From positions 1 through 12,264 of the forward strand of contig WTJO01000099.1 in assembly GCA_011524805.1 (NCBI GenBank): DNA of 12,264 bases. Reading direction: 5' to 3'. The translations under genes were made by a program, and so were the position numbers. Shown here piece by piece: positions 1 to 7,356 of this stretch (position 1 is its first letter; each line of letters starts with the position of its first letter). The DNA is from Alphaproteobacteria bacterium. GTDB taxonomy: Bacteria; Pseudomonadota; Alphaproteobacteria; Puniceispirillales; Puniceispirillaceae. The notes under the pieces were generated by a model that had not been told where the DNA came from, did not search any database, and worked only from the letters and a program-made list of their open reading frames with translations.

Positions 1-215
1 GGTGCTGGCTGGTTCAGAATGCTGATGGCACATTGGCAGTGACAAAGACAGAAAATGGCGTTAATCCGCTATGCTTCGGCCAGACAGCCCTGTTGGGATG
101 TGATGTGTGGGAACATAGCTATTATATCGATTTCCGCAATAAGCGCCCTGCCTATCTGACCAATTTCCTGGATAATCTTGTGAACTGGGAAAATGTAGCT
201 TCACGCATGGCCTAG
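1..215 (+). CDS. sodB: Superoxide dismutase (Fe/Mn family), C-terminal part
   Basis: The gene is cut by the left window edge. The reading frame starts at base 3 and gives about 70 C-terminal residues ending at TAG 213-215. It converts superoxide to hydrogen peroxide and oxygen in the cytoplasm. The visible part carries the family's metal-binding signature DVWEHSYYIDFRNKRP, in which the Asp and His are two of the four metal ligands. It also has the upstream GWCWLVQNADG segment and the closing NWENVASRMA, all typical of the Fe/Mn SOD C-terminal domain. The N-terminal ligands lie outside the window, so Fe, Mn or cambialistic use cannot be decided; the symbol sodB is the usual alphaproteobacterial name. 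A strong terminator follows 36 nt downstream, so the gene ends its transcription unit. Confidence 0.95.
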   Translation, partial: CWLVQNADGTLAVTKTENGVNPLCFGQTALLGCDVWEHSYYIDFRNKRPAYLTNFLDNLVNWENVASRMA

Positions 216-250
216 CCTTACGCGGCTCACGCCCGTATAACCATGATACA

Positions 251-286
251 CCCCTGTGGCCAGTACCGGCCGCAGGGGATTTTTTG
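251..286 (+). terminator. Rho-independent terminator after sodB
   Basis: CCCCTGTGGCC at 251-261 pairs with GGCCGCAGGGG at 268-278. The stem is 11 bp with one T-G wobble, and the loop is AGTACC. It is followed by A and then six T at 280-285. This is the clearest intrinsic terminator in the window and separates sodB from the small gene at 408. Confidence 0.9.
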
Positions 287-394
287 TCTTATCCAACAAG
301 CGCATATAAAGTGTCATAATTTTGACATATTCTAACCTGAATCTGGTCTGAAATATTAATTACTCTGCCAGTTCACCAAAAGAGTATTCAGGAT

Positions 395-400
395 GGAGGA
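395..400 (+). promoter_or_regulatory. Ribosome binding site deciding the start of the small gene
   Basis: GGAGGA lies 7 nt before ATG 408. An in-frame ATG at 393 overlaps this Shine-Dalgarno itself and has no good site of its own. The start at 408 is therefore preferred. Confidence 0.7.
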
Positions 401-407
401 TAATTAT

Positions 408-632
408 ATGGCGTTAGTTTTAGCCATTATTGGCGGTTTGGTATATTCAACAACAGATAGCTATCAGGCCTATGCGGCGCGTTCAAATGGCAACCCTGCC
501 TTCAAGATAACGCTGGCACCTGATTGTGAAGAAGGTGACAGGACATCTGGCTATGCGCTGTCACTTCGCAAAACCGTATTTTTGAAACAGCGCAATCATG
601 ACGGCACCATAGGCGATATCTGCAACGACTAG
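408..632 (+). CDS. Small putative secreted or membrane-anchored protein, unknown function
   Basis: This encodes 74 residues from ATG 408, placed by a GGAGGA 7 nt upstream; an ATG at 393 would add only five residues. I do not recognise a family. The N-terminus is hydrophobic for about 12 residues (MALVLAIIGGLVYS) without basic residues before it. This looks more like a weak signal sequence or a single N-terminal membrane segment than a classical signal peptide. The remainder is polar and contains exactly two cysteines, one near residue 39 in the context APDCEEGD and one three residues from the end (DICND), which could form a disulphide if exported. The gene lies between a strong terminator and the convergent argG, with 24 nt separating its stop from the argG stop, so it is probably monocistronic. 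Its base composition matches its neighbours. That it is a real gene is inferred from the ribosome binding site and the isolated position. Confidence 0.55.
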   Translation: MALVLAIIGGLVYSTTDSYQAYAARSNGNPAFKITLAPDCEEGDRTSGYALSLRKTVFLKQRNHDGTIGDICND

Positions 633-656
633 ACGTTACAGATAGCTAGGCGCTGA

Positions 657-1877
657 TTATTTGCGGCGGCGTGCCATCTCGTTCACTTTCAGCCGCAGGG
701 CGTTCAGCCTGATAAAGCCATGCGCATCCCGGTGGTCATAATCTGCCGCGCCTTCTTCAAATGTCACCAGATCTTCTGAATATAGAGAATAGGGCGAGGT
801 GCGGCCAAGGATGATAATGTTGCCTTTATAGAGTTTTACTATCACCTCTCCTGTGACAGTTGCCTGTGAGGCATCTATTGCCGCCTGCAGCATTTCGCGT
901 TCTGGCGAGAACCAGAAGCCGTTATAAATCAGCTCTGCATAGCGCGGCATCAGCTCATCTTTGAGATGGGCGGCGCCTCTGTCCAGTGTGATTGATTCCA
1001 TTGCCCGTCTGGCGGCCAGCAGCACTGTGCCGCCGGGTGTCTCGTAAATGCCGCGGGACTTCATGCCGACAAAGCGGTTTTCAACCAGATCAAGCCTGCC
1101 TATACCATGTTTGCCGCCAAGCTCGTTCAGCTTGGTCAGAAGCATAGCTGGTGTCATTGCTACCCCGTTTATGGCCACAGGGTCGCCTGCCTCAAAGTCT
1201 ATCTTTACGTCTTCAGCCTTATCAGGGGCATCCATCGGCGATACAGTGCGCGAGAACACATATTCTTCTGGCGGGATGGCAGGGTCTTCAAGCACCTTGC
1301 CTTCGGCCGAGATATGCAGCAAATTGGCATCTACCGAAAACGGGGCTTCGCCGCGCTTATCTTTCGGTACGGGAATCTGGTGCGATTCAGCATAATCGAT
1401 CAGCTTTGTGCGTGACGATAAATCCCATTCCCGCCATGGTGCGATCACCTTGATATCTGGCTGAAGCGCATAATAGGCAAGCTCAAATCTGACCTGATCA
1501 TTGCCTTTGCCTGTCGCGCCATGAGATACGGCATCCGCGCCAAGCTCGCGTGCAATTTCAATCTGGCGTTTGGCGATAAGCGGACGCGCAATTGAGGTGC
1601 CAAGCAGATACTGACCTTCATATAACGCATTGGCCCTGAACATCGGGAAGACATAATCTTTGGTAAATTCTTCGCGCAAATCCTCAATATAGATATGCTC
1701 AATCCCCATTAATTTTGCTTTTTCCCGTGCCGGCTCGATATCTTCTCCCTGACCTAGATCAGCTGTAAAGGTAATGACTTCGCAGCTATATTCTTCTTGT
1801 AGCCATTTCAGAATTACAGAAGTATCAAGCCCGCCTGAATAGGCCAGCACGACTTTATTTACAGATTGCTTTGTCAT
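657..1877 (-). CDS. argG: Argininosuccinate synthase
   Basis: This 406-residue enzyme, of normal family length, joins citrulline and aspartate using ATP to form argininosuccinate, the penultimate step of arginine synthesis, in the cytoplasm. The PP-loop ATP-binding motif AYSGGLDTS lies at residues 12-20. VSHGATGKGNDQVRFE (117-132) binds ATP and citrulline/aspartate, and APWREWDL (146-153) is also conserved. I chose the ATG at 1877 because MTKQSVNKVVLAYSGG is the usual N-terminus. An in-frame start at 1940 would add 21 residues outside the family. A purine-rich GACGAGA lies a few bases upstream. The gene stands alone on its strand: ybbP ends 158 nt upstream, with a possible hairpin in between. 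It ends convergently with the small gene at 408-632. No arginine operator was recognised. Confidence 0.97.
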   Translation of the reverse strand: MTKQSVNKVVLAYSGGLDTSVILKWLQEEYSCEVITFTADLGQGEDIEPAREKAKLMGIEHIYIEDLREEFTKDYVFPMFRANALYEGQYLLGTSIARPLIAKRQIEIARELGADAVSHGATGKGNDQVRFELAYYALQPDIKVIAPWREWDLSSRTKLIDYAESHQIPVPKDKRGEAPFSVDANLLHISAEGKVLEDPAIPPEEYVFSRTVSPMDAPDKAEDVKIDFEAGDPVAINGVAMTPAMLLTKLNELGGKHGIGRLDLVENRFVGMKSRGIYETPGGTVLLAARRAMESITLDRGAAHLKDELMPRYAELIYNGFWFSPEREMLQAAIDASQATVTGEVIVKLYKGNIIILGRTSPYSLYSEDLVTFEEGAADYDHRDAHGFIRLNALRLKVNEMARRRK

Positions 1878-1985
1878 AGTATATCTCGTCTTTATCTCTG
1901 AAAATCTGATAGCATTCTGGCGAAGCGCCTTATCTGACACCCATATAGCAGAAAATAGCGTCTATAGGCTAATCAAAACAGCATT

Positions 1986-2032
1986 ATCTGGCAGGGGTAT
2001 ATATGTGGCCTGCCCCTAGGCAATGGCCAGAT
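1986..2032 (-). terminator. Possible imperfect hairpin after ybbP
   Basis: ATCTGGC (1986-1992) pairs with GCCAGAT (2026-2032), and directly inside it AGGGG (1993-1997) pairs with CCCCT (2013-2017). Eight unpaired bases sit on one side. It lies just downstream of the ybbP stop on the minus strand and upstream of argG. The following minus-strand sequence has only a short TTTT, so termination is uncertain. It could instead be a leader or mRNA-stability structure. Confidence 0.35.
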
Positions 2033-2035
2033 GCG

Positions 2036-4579
2036 CTAGATAGCTTCTCTGAGGTGAGGTGCCGGTTTCTGCGATAATGTGCGCATTGCTCCTGCCAGCC
2101 CCAGAAGCATGGTACCAGCCGCCCCTGCACAGGCTGTCATCAGCACAACATAGATATCAAGCTCAAATGGCGAGCCAAGCACTAGCCCGATCAGCCCATA
2201 GCTGGTCAGGCTGCCAATGATACTGGCCACAATCGCTGTCAGAAGTCCAAGCAGGCTATATTCCAGAATCCATGCAATCATGATATCTTTGCGGGTTGCC
2301 CCAAGCACTTTCAGAATAATCGAATCTGACAGCCGCTGTGCTTCGGTAGTTGCAACTGTACCTGCCAGAACAGCCAGCCCCGAGATCAGCGTTACAATGG
2401 CTGTTAGCCCGATAGCACCGCCCAGAAGCGACAGCACATCTGTAGCTGTTTTCACGGCCTGTTTTACGGATACTGACGAGATATTGCTGAAATCTGCGGC
2501 CACTGCGCTTTCTATCCTGTCGGCTATTTCTTCATTGCCGGATTTTGTTGTGGCAATCCAGCTATGCGGCGCGCTATCCAGCAGTCCGGGCGAAGCGATA
2601 AAGACAAAATTGATCCTGAAACTCTCCCATTCAACCTCTCTGGTATTGGCGATTGTGGCCGTAATATCACGCCCCAGAATATTCAGGCTGACCGTATCGC
2701 CAAGGCTTAGACCAAAATCACGAAACATCTCTTCTGTGATAGAAATTAACGGCGCATCCTGATAATTGGCTGGCCACCATTCACCTCTGACAAGCTCGGT
2801 CTGTGGCGGCATTTCGGCATGCCATGTCAGCGCTCTGTCGCCCCGCATAATCCATTCCGAATTTTCAGGCGGGGTAATATCTGCTGTTGATACACCATTT
2901 ATCGCGGTCACCCTGCCGCGCAGCATCGGGGTGCGTTCAATCACCGTGCCAGAATCAGTATTGGCAACAAGCTGGGTAAACAGGTCAATCTGGTCTGGCT
3001 GAATATCAATAAAGAACCAGTCAGGTGCCTGCGCCTGAGCCTGTGCGTTTAGCTGGCGCGAAAGATTAACCTCGCTTAACGTCACAGCTACCAGCACAGA
3101 CAGCCCCAGCCCAAAGGCCACAATAATCGAACGTAACGGGCTGTTTGGCCTGATGATCGCAGATAGGGCCAGACGGGCAGGCACATAGGCAGGTGCCGGC
3201 AGTCTGCGAAGAATAGTGATGACAAGCTCGCCCAGAATGCCAAGAAGCAGCAGCGACAGCGCAGTACCTGCCATAAAATAAAGTGACAGCATAATATGGC
3301 CTGTGGCCAGAATAGCCAGAACGACCAGCAATATAGACCCGCCCAGAACCGCGGTTAATGCGCCGGCGGTGGGTCTGCCAGAGGGCAATTGTATCATGGT
3401 TCTGAACAGATGGGCTGCCTTGATTAGCCGCGTTCTGGCAAGTGGCCAGACCGCAAACACAAAGGTGGTCACCAGCCCGAATGCACCAGCAATGGCCAGT
3501 GGCACAGGATAGATGCTAACAGCCAGCGGCACATTGACATATTGCGAAAATAGCGAGGCTGTCAGTACCGGTGCAAAGCCAGCTAGGAACAATCCGGCCA
3601 TAATGCCCATCATCGACATGGCAATGACCTGCATCATATAGATATAGAATATCATCTGTGCAGGCGCCCCCAGACATTTCAGCGTGGCAATAACATGCAT
3701 CCGGCTTGCCAGCCATGCCCGCACACCGCCGCTTATCCCAAGCCCGCCTATCAGCAGAGCTGTCAGCCCTACCAGCGTCAGGAACAGCTCTGCCCTGTCG
3801 ATGAATCTGTCAAAGCCGGGCGCGGCGCGTGACATCGTCCGCAATCTCATATGGGTATCTTTTAGCTGTTCGGACAGCGCCATGGTCACACGTTCGGTTT
3901 GCGCCGGATTATCAAGCAAAAATCTGCTTCGGTAGGTGATGAACGAGCCTGGCTGTTTCAGGCCGGTTGCCTCAAGCGTATCGCGGCTAACTATTAATCT
4001 GGGACCAAAGCTGACAAAGCTGATGGCATTATCAGGCTCAGCCTCCAGCGCGCCTGTGATTACCACCTCTACATCACCAAGCTGTGCAGTATCACCAACC
4101 TCAAGCCCAAGGCTGGTCAGCAGCGAGCTGTCTGCAACTGCCCCGAAATTCTGAAGCGCATCCTGAATTGGCCGGGCAGGGCGTAATTCAACCTGTCCGA
4201 CAAGCGGATAGGCGCTATCAACAGCTTTCATCTCTACCAGCTTGCGATTGCCCCCATCAGCCCGCAACATGGCGCGCATCTGGATAACGTTGCTCTGGCG
4301 CGCACTATCTGACAGGCTGGCAAGAATGGCGCTATCTGCTGGCATATGCATGCTGGAAATTTCAAAATCGCCTCCAAGCAATAGCCGCGCATTGCCTGAA
4401 ATGCCTGCCTTCATCGCATCTGCAACTGACCCGACTGCACCAATTGCCGCTACACCAAGCATTAATGCGCCCAGAAATACTCTGAAGCGCGCTACAGAGC
4501 CGCGCATCTCAAAGCGTGCATATCGCCACGCAAGCCCCCAGTTAATCTTTGTGGTGCCACTCTGTGAATTATCTGTCAT
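2036..4579 (-). CDS. ybbP: ABC transporter permease, YbbP-like (MacB/FtsX fold)
   Basis: This 847-residue inner-membrane protein partners the ATPase encoded just upstream. A membrane segment at about 34-56 precedes a periplasmic domain (about 57-260). There follow segments near 264-288, 308-336, 352-380, 406-428 and 432-455, then another near 482-502 leading to a second periplasmic domain (about 503-710). Three segments close it near 714-742, 770-800 and 808-832. The YbbP-type stretch REVEWESFRINFVF lies at 647-660. LKCLGAP (300-306) and LKVLGAT (756-762) match the conserved coupling-helix motif by which FtsX/MacB permeases contact their ATPase. An AQAQAQA run near 512-518 is probably a flexible linker. 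The family is a mechanotransmission or lipid-extraction type rather than a classical importer; the substrate is not visible from sequence. AGGGA lies about 8 nt before the start, in the 14-nt gap after ybbA. Confidence 0.9.
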   Translation of the reverse strand: MTDNSQSGTTKINWGLAWRYARFEMRGSVARFRVFLGALMLGVAAIGAVGSVADAMKAGISGNARLLLGGDFEISSMHMPADSAILASLSDSARQSNVIQMRAMLRADGGNRKLVEMKAVDSAYPLVGQVELRPARPIQDALQNFGAVADSSLLTSLGLEVGDTAQLGDVEVVITGALEAEPDNAISFVSFGPRLIVSRDTLEATGLKQPGSFITYRSRFLLDNPAQTERVTMALSEQLKDTHMRLRTMSRAAPGFDRFIDRAELFLTLVGLTALLIGGLGISGGVRAWLASRMHVIATLKCLGAPAQMIFYIYMMQVIAMSMMGIMAGLFLAGFAPVLTASLFSQYVNVPLAVSIYPVPLAIAGAFGLVTTFVFAVWPLARTRLIKAAHLFRTMIQLPSGRPTAGALTAVLGGSILLVVLAILATGHIMLSLYFMAGTALSLLLLGILGELVITILRRLPAPAYVPARLALSAIIRPNSPLRSIIVAFGLGLSVLVAVTLSEVNLSRQLNAQAQAQAPDWFFIDIQPDQIDLFTQLVANTDSGTVIERTPMLRGRVTAINGVSTADITPPENSEWIMRGDRALTWHAEMPPQTELVRGEWWPANYQDAPLISITEEMFRDFGLSLGDTVSLNILGRDITATIANTREVEWESFRINFVFIASPGLLDSAPHSWIATTKSGNEEIADRIESAVAADFSNISSVSVKQAVKTATDVLSLLGGAIGLTAIVTLISGLAVLAGTVATTEAQRLSDSIILKVLGATRKDIMIAWILEYSLLGLLTAIVASIIGSLTSYGLIGLVLGSPFELDIYVVLMTACAGAAGTMLLGLAGAMRTLSQKPAPHLREAI

Positions 4580-4593
4580 GCCGCATGTCCCTG

Positions 4594-5328
4594 TTAGCGC
4601 TGTTGCTGGTCGCTAATCACGGCACCATCTTCAATTCTGATAATGCGGCTACAGCGCAGTGCCAGCTGCTCATCATGTGTGACCAGCACCAGCGCTGCCC
4701 CGACAGTCTCGGCAGCGGCAAATAGTTCGGTGATAACAATCTCGCCTGTCGCACTATCCAGATTGCCTGTTGGCTCGTCTGCCAGCAGAATCCGCGGGCT
4801 GGGCGCGATAGCACGGGCAATTGCAACACGTTGTTGTTCTCCGCCTGATAGCTGTTCTGGCAGATGATCAAGCCGGTGACCCAGCCCAAGCTGTTCTAGC
4901 GCAGTCTGGGCTATCACCAGCGCATCTGGCACTCTGGCCAGCTCAAGCGGCACGGCCACATTCTGAAGGGCTGTCATTGACGGGATAAGCCGGAATGCCT
5001 GAAACACAATCCCGACCTCGTCACGGCGCAACTGTGCCAGCATATCCTCATCCATATGGGTGATGGGTTTGCCGGACAGGCTGATAGACCCGCCGCTAAT
5101 CTGTTCCAGCCCTGCCATTACCATCAGCAGGCTTGTCTTGCCGGCACCGCTAGGGCCAAGCACGGCAACTGTCTGACGCGCACTTATCGCCAGATCAATT
5201 CCATTTAATATATCTACATCACCAGAATTGCCGGGCAGGCTGAGCCTGACCCCTTCAAGCTGGATAACCGCATCCTGACTGGCCGGCGGGCTAGGCTCTG
5301 ATATATGTGTGCTGGAAGATGTTGACAT
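4594..5328 (-). CDS. ybbA: ABC transporter ATP-binding protein, YbbA-like (LolD/MacB class)
   Basis: This 244-residue ATPase energises the YbbP-like permease. All nucleotide-binding motifs are present in order: Walker A GPSGAGKT, Q-loop VFQAF, signature LSGGEQQR, Walker B with D-loop ILLADEPTGNLD, and H-loop VTHD. No key residue is missing. The ATG at 5328 gives a short polar N-terminal lead (MSTSSSTHISEPSPPASQD) before the domain. An in-frame TTG at 5391 would add 21 residues without family support. AGGA lies about 12 nt upstream of the ATG, rather far. The gene is followed after 14 nt by ybbP, so the two form an operon. It is divergent from tesA, the arrangement also known in Escherichia coli (tesA divergent from ybbAP), which strongly supports the assignment over LolD. 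A promoter-like site lies at 5404-5432. Confidence 0.93.
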   Translation of the reverse strand: MSTSSSTHISEPSPPASQDAVIQLEGVRLSLPGNSGDVDILNGIDLAISARQTVAVLGPSGAGKTSLLMVMAGLEQISGGSISLSGKPITHMDEDMLAQLRRDEVGIVFQAFRLIPSMTALQNVAVPLELARVPDALVIAQTALEQLGLGHRLDHLPEQLSGGEQQRVAIARAIAPSPRILLADEPTGNLDSATGEIVITELFAAAETVGAALVLVTHDEQLALRCSRIIRIEDGAVISDQQQR

Positions 5329-5403
5329 GGATTGGGTGTGTCCTAGCTTAACGGTAACTGGTGGGGTGGTGATGCGCCTATGATAGCGCAAGCCTCTAGA
5401 TTA

Positions 5404-5432
5404 CATATATTTATGGCAGGATAGTGTTTCAA
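5404..5432 (-). promoter_or_regulatory. Candidate sigma-70 promoter for ybbA-ybbP
   Basis: On the minus strand, TTGAAA (5427-5432) and TATATG (5404-5409) are separated by exactly 17 nt. They match the consensus at 5/6 and 4/6 positions. Transcription would begin near 5396, giving a leader of about 68 nt before ATG 5328. It would also leave the alternative TTG 5391 with almost no leader. Confidence 0.4.
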
Positions 5433-5522
5433 GGTAATCTGGCCTGAAATCACCATCCAGCTAACAGAATAATGTTGAATTTATACGTAACAGTAACTAT
5501 CCAGATCAAAAATGGTGCGTCA

Positions 5523-5593
5523 GGATAAAGGCCTGAGTATAATCAGACTGGTATAATCACGGCGTGGGCATAATCCACTAGCTGGCATAACCA
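5523..5593 (+). repeat. Degenerate direct repeats upstream of tesA (GTATAATCA type)
   Basis: Four close copies are seen: GTATAATCA at 5537-5545, GTATAATCA at 5551-5559, GCATAATCC at 5568-5576 and GCATAACCA at 5585-5593. A weak fifth, GGATAAAGG, lies at 5523-5531. Start-to-start spacings are 14, 14, 17 and 17 nt. Three of the four good copies have CTG just before the G or one base away. The last copy ends 9 nt before the tesA ATG. Two copies contain perfect TATAAT hexamers, but no good -35 lies 16-18 nt upstream of either. The rest of the 274-nt divergent gap (5329-5602) holds the ybbA promoter candidate and otherwise nothing recognised. Confidence 0.5.
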
Positions 5594-5602
5594 AGAGTAA
5601 GC

Positions 5603-6232
5603 ATGATAAACACATCTATTTCCAGAGCACTCATCGCCTGTATTTTTATGCTAACGGTATCTGCTGCGCATGCAGATGCGTTGCGGCTGATGATATTTGG
5701 CGACAGTCTGGTAGCAGGCTACGGGCTTGACAGGGTCACAGCCTTTCCAAGACAGCTTCAGTCACGCCTCACGGCAAAAGGCTTTGATGTTGAGGTGATT
5801 AATGCAGGCGTATCAGGTGACACAACCTCAAGCGGCAAGTCGCGGCTTGACTGGACACTTGCAAACACACCTGATGCGATCATGATTGTGCTTGGCGGTA
5901 ATGATATGTTGCGGGGGGTAGACCCGTCTGTCACGCGCCGCAATCTTGACGAGATACTTAGCGCGCTAACAGATAGAAATATACCTGTCATGCTATGCGG
6001 TATGCTGGCATCGCCTAATCTGGGTGCAGATTATCAGGCTGAATTTGACAGTATCTATCCTGAACTGGCGGCCAAATATGATGTTGCCTTCTATCCGTTT
6101 TTTCTTGAAGGGGTTGCACTGGAACCAAAGTTTAACCAGCCAGACGGCATCCACCCAAATGCAATTGGCGTACGCAAGATTGTGCTTGGCATGCTAGATG
6201 ATGTCGGCAAATTTTTAACAGAGATTAGATAG
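5603..6232 (+). CDS. tesA: Periplasmic esterase/lysophospholipase of the SGNH (GDSL) family, TesA-like
   Basis: This 209-residue exported hydrolase (thioesterase I, arylesterase, lysophospholipase L1 family) cleaves acyl esters or thioesters in the periplasm. The signal peptide has a hydrophobic core (ALIACIFMLTVSAA) and probable cleavage after AHA at residue 24. The SGNH blocks are intact. Block I is FGDSL with nucleophile Ser35, and block II is NAGVSGDTTS with Gly72. Block III is GGND with Asn100, and block V is DGIHPN with Asp181 and His184. ATG 5603 gives a complete signal peptide; the ribosome site (AAGAG about 6 nt upstream) is modest. The gene is divergent from ybbA-ybbP, as in E. coli, which suggests a joint role in handling envelope lipids. 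It is followed with no gap by a DUF3429 gene. Confidence 0.94.
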   Translation: MINTSISRALIACIFMLTVSAAHADALRLMIFGDSLVAGYGLDRVTAFPRQLQSRLTAKGFDVEVINAGVSGDTTSSGKSRLDWTLANTPDAIMIVLGGNDMLRGVDPSVTRRNLDEILSALTDRNIPVMLCGMLASPNLGADYQAEFDSIYPELAAKYDVAFYPFFLEGVALEPKFNQPDGIHPNAIGVRKIVLGMLDDVGKFLTEIR

Positions 6233-6667
6233 ATGATTCGGGATTCTGTGGGATTTGCGCGGCTTCTGGGATATGCAGGTGCACTGCCATTTATCGGGCT
6301 GGCGATAGCACACAGGCTGGATATATCTATTGGCGTTGCTGAAAACAGCTTTCTGCTATATGCCTATGGGATTGTTATTCTCAGCTTTCTGGGCGGTATG
6401 CATTGGGGGCGCGTTGCATCAGATTCAGACAGCCAGATACCTTCTGCAATATGGCTTTGCATTGCAGTATGCCCCTCTTTGATTGGCTGGTTTTCACTAT
6501 TTTTTGATATGCCGGTCGCTATCATCATGCTGATAGGCGGATTTATAGCCTTTGCAATCATCGACCTTCGGCTGGTTGCGGCGGGCATATTTGCATCATG
6601 GATGTATGAATTGCGGCTGGTGCTAAGCCTGATTGCCTGTGCCAGCCTTGGATCGTTATTATTATAA
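6233..6667 (+). CDS. DUF3429 family integral membrane protein
   Basis: This encodes 144 residues. The ATG follows the tesA stop directly (TAG then ATG), so translation is very probably coupled, and no separate ribosome site is seen outside the tesA end. Five hydrophobic segments are visible at about 9-27, 38-56, 70-90, 93-112 and 126-143. The motif ILSFLGGMHWG (49-59) and the later IIDLRLVAAG (109-118) match what I remember of DUF3429, a family of small inner-membrane proteins without known function. The loop after the second segment is rich in Asp and Ser (ASDSDSQ). Linkage to tesA suggests an envelope role, but no function can be read from the sequence. It is the last gene of the unit and converges on chrR. 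Confidence 0.85.
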   Translation: MIRDSVGFARLLGYAGALPFIGLAIAHRLDISIGVAENSFLLYAYGIVILSFLGGMHWGRVASDSDSQIPSAIWLCIAVCPSLIGWFSLFFDMPVAIIMLIGGFIAFAIIDLRLVAAGIFASWMYELRLVLSLIACASLGSLLL

Positions 6668-6679
6668 GATGGGCTAGTG

Positions 6680-6701
6680 AGGGCGCAAACCTGCGCGCCC
6701 T
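6680..6701. terminator. Hairpin between convergent DUF3429 gene and chrR
   Basis: AGGGCGC (6680-6686) pairs perfectly with GCGCCCT (6695-6701) around an 8-nt loop. It overlaps the last two bases of the chrR stop codon. Neither strand has a true T-run after it (TAATTAAT on the plus side), so it may be a weak bidirectional terminator or an mRNA end-protecting structure. Confidence 0.5.
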
Positions 6702-7356
6702 AATTAATGATCATGCTGATGACACGTCCCAATGGGCCGGTTAGCCTGATATTACCTTCATTGACAGCGAATACCAGACATTCACCATCATTATCAGCTA
6801 CCGGCTGATGCTCGCTACCTGCCTCATGGATTGAAATATCACCAGGGCCATAGCTGCCAAATTCGTCGGTGAACCCGCCTTCAAGCACGAGGGTTATCTC
6901 GGCACCTTCATGGTGATGTGACGGCACAGAACGTCCCGGTGCGATGCGGTAGAAGCTGGCCTTGCCAAGCTCGTCACCGAAATCAATGATATGCTCGCTT
7001 ACCCCGATACCGATACGTCGCCAGCTTTTCTTGCAGTCTTTTTGCGGCAATAGCGTGTCAATCGGACGTTTGGGAGTGCGATTTGGTACACGCGGCATAT
7101 TAATCTGGTTGTCATTATCCTGTTCAATCTGGCGCATTACCTTATCAAGCGCACCTTCTGACATGGATACCGGTTCAATATCTTCCAGCAGAACACCGCC
7201 AAGCTTCAGCATCAACTGCAGAGCGCGCGCTGATGACGGGTTCATCGCAATATGCGTTTCGACCAGCAATTCGAGCGGCCGCGACAGGCTGCCTGTGGTG
7301 TAGTCTAACAACAATGCGTCAAGCATCTGGTTATGCAATGTTACCTGCTCATTCAT
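6700..7356 (-). CDS. chrR: ChrR-type cupin anti-sigma factor lacking the zinc-site cysteines
   Basis: This 218-residue protein is the cognate inhibitor of the ECF sigma factor encoded just upstream. In Rhodobacter the pair answers singlet oxygen and related oxidants. The N-terminal anti-sigma domain (about 1-80) keeps the two histidines expected of its zinc site (His8, His35). The two cysteines of the HxxxCxxC motif are replaced: residues 35-42 read HIAMNPSS, giving Asn39 and Ser42. The C-terminal cupin domain (about 110-205) keeps all four metal ligands with ChrR spacing: His147, His149 and Glu153 in SHHHEGAE, and His183 in EHQP. Of the two nearby ChrR cysteines (remembered as 187 and 189), Cys193 is kept and the other is Val195. 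The start overlaps the rpoE stop (ATGA), so the two are translationally coupled. The fold assignment is firm; intact anti-sigma activity is inference. Confidence 0.9.
   Translation of the reverse strand: MNEQVTLHNQMLDALLLDYTTGSLSRPLELLVETHIAMNPSSARALQLMLKLGGVLLEDIEPVSMSEGALDKVMRQIEQDNDNQINMPRVPNRTPKRPIDTLLPQKDCKKSWRRIGIGVSEHIIDFGDELGKASFYRIAPGRSVPSHHHEGAEITLVLEGGFTDEFGSYGPGDISIHEAGSEHQPVADNDGECLVFAVNEGNIRLTGPLGRVISMIIN

Noticed and set aside
322..327. Perfect TTGACA as a -35 box for the small gene at 408
   Set aside because: The sequence 16-19 nt downstream (around GGTCTG) bears no resemblance to a -10 box; the AT-rich TATTAA at 354-359 is 26 nt away.
1878..1940. Longer argG start at 1940
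   Set aside because: The canonical N-terminus MTKQSVNKVVLAYSGG begins at 1877; the upstream 21 codons look like leader sequence.
2217..2762. Open frame of 181 codons on the plus strand inside ybbP
   Set aside because: It is a shadow of the minus-strand permease; the translation is rich in Ser, Ala and Ile with no domain.
3024..3051. Short GCCTGC-type repetition inside ybbP
   Set aside because: It merely encodes the AQAQAQA linker run of the permease and is not a separate element.
4242..4616. Open frame of 124 codons on the plus strand across the ybbP start
   Set aside because: It is antisense to the conserved ybbP N-terminus and the ybbA end; composition explains it.
5329..5391. Longer ybbA start at TTG 5391
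   Set aside because: The 21 extra residues have no family counterpart, and the start would fall almost on the predicted transcription start; ATG 5328 is preferred.
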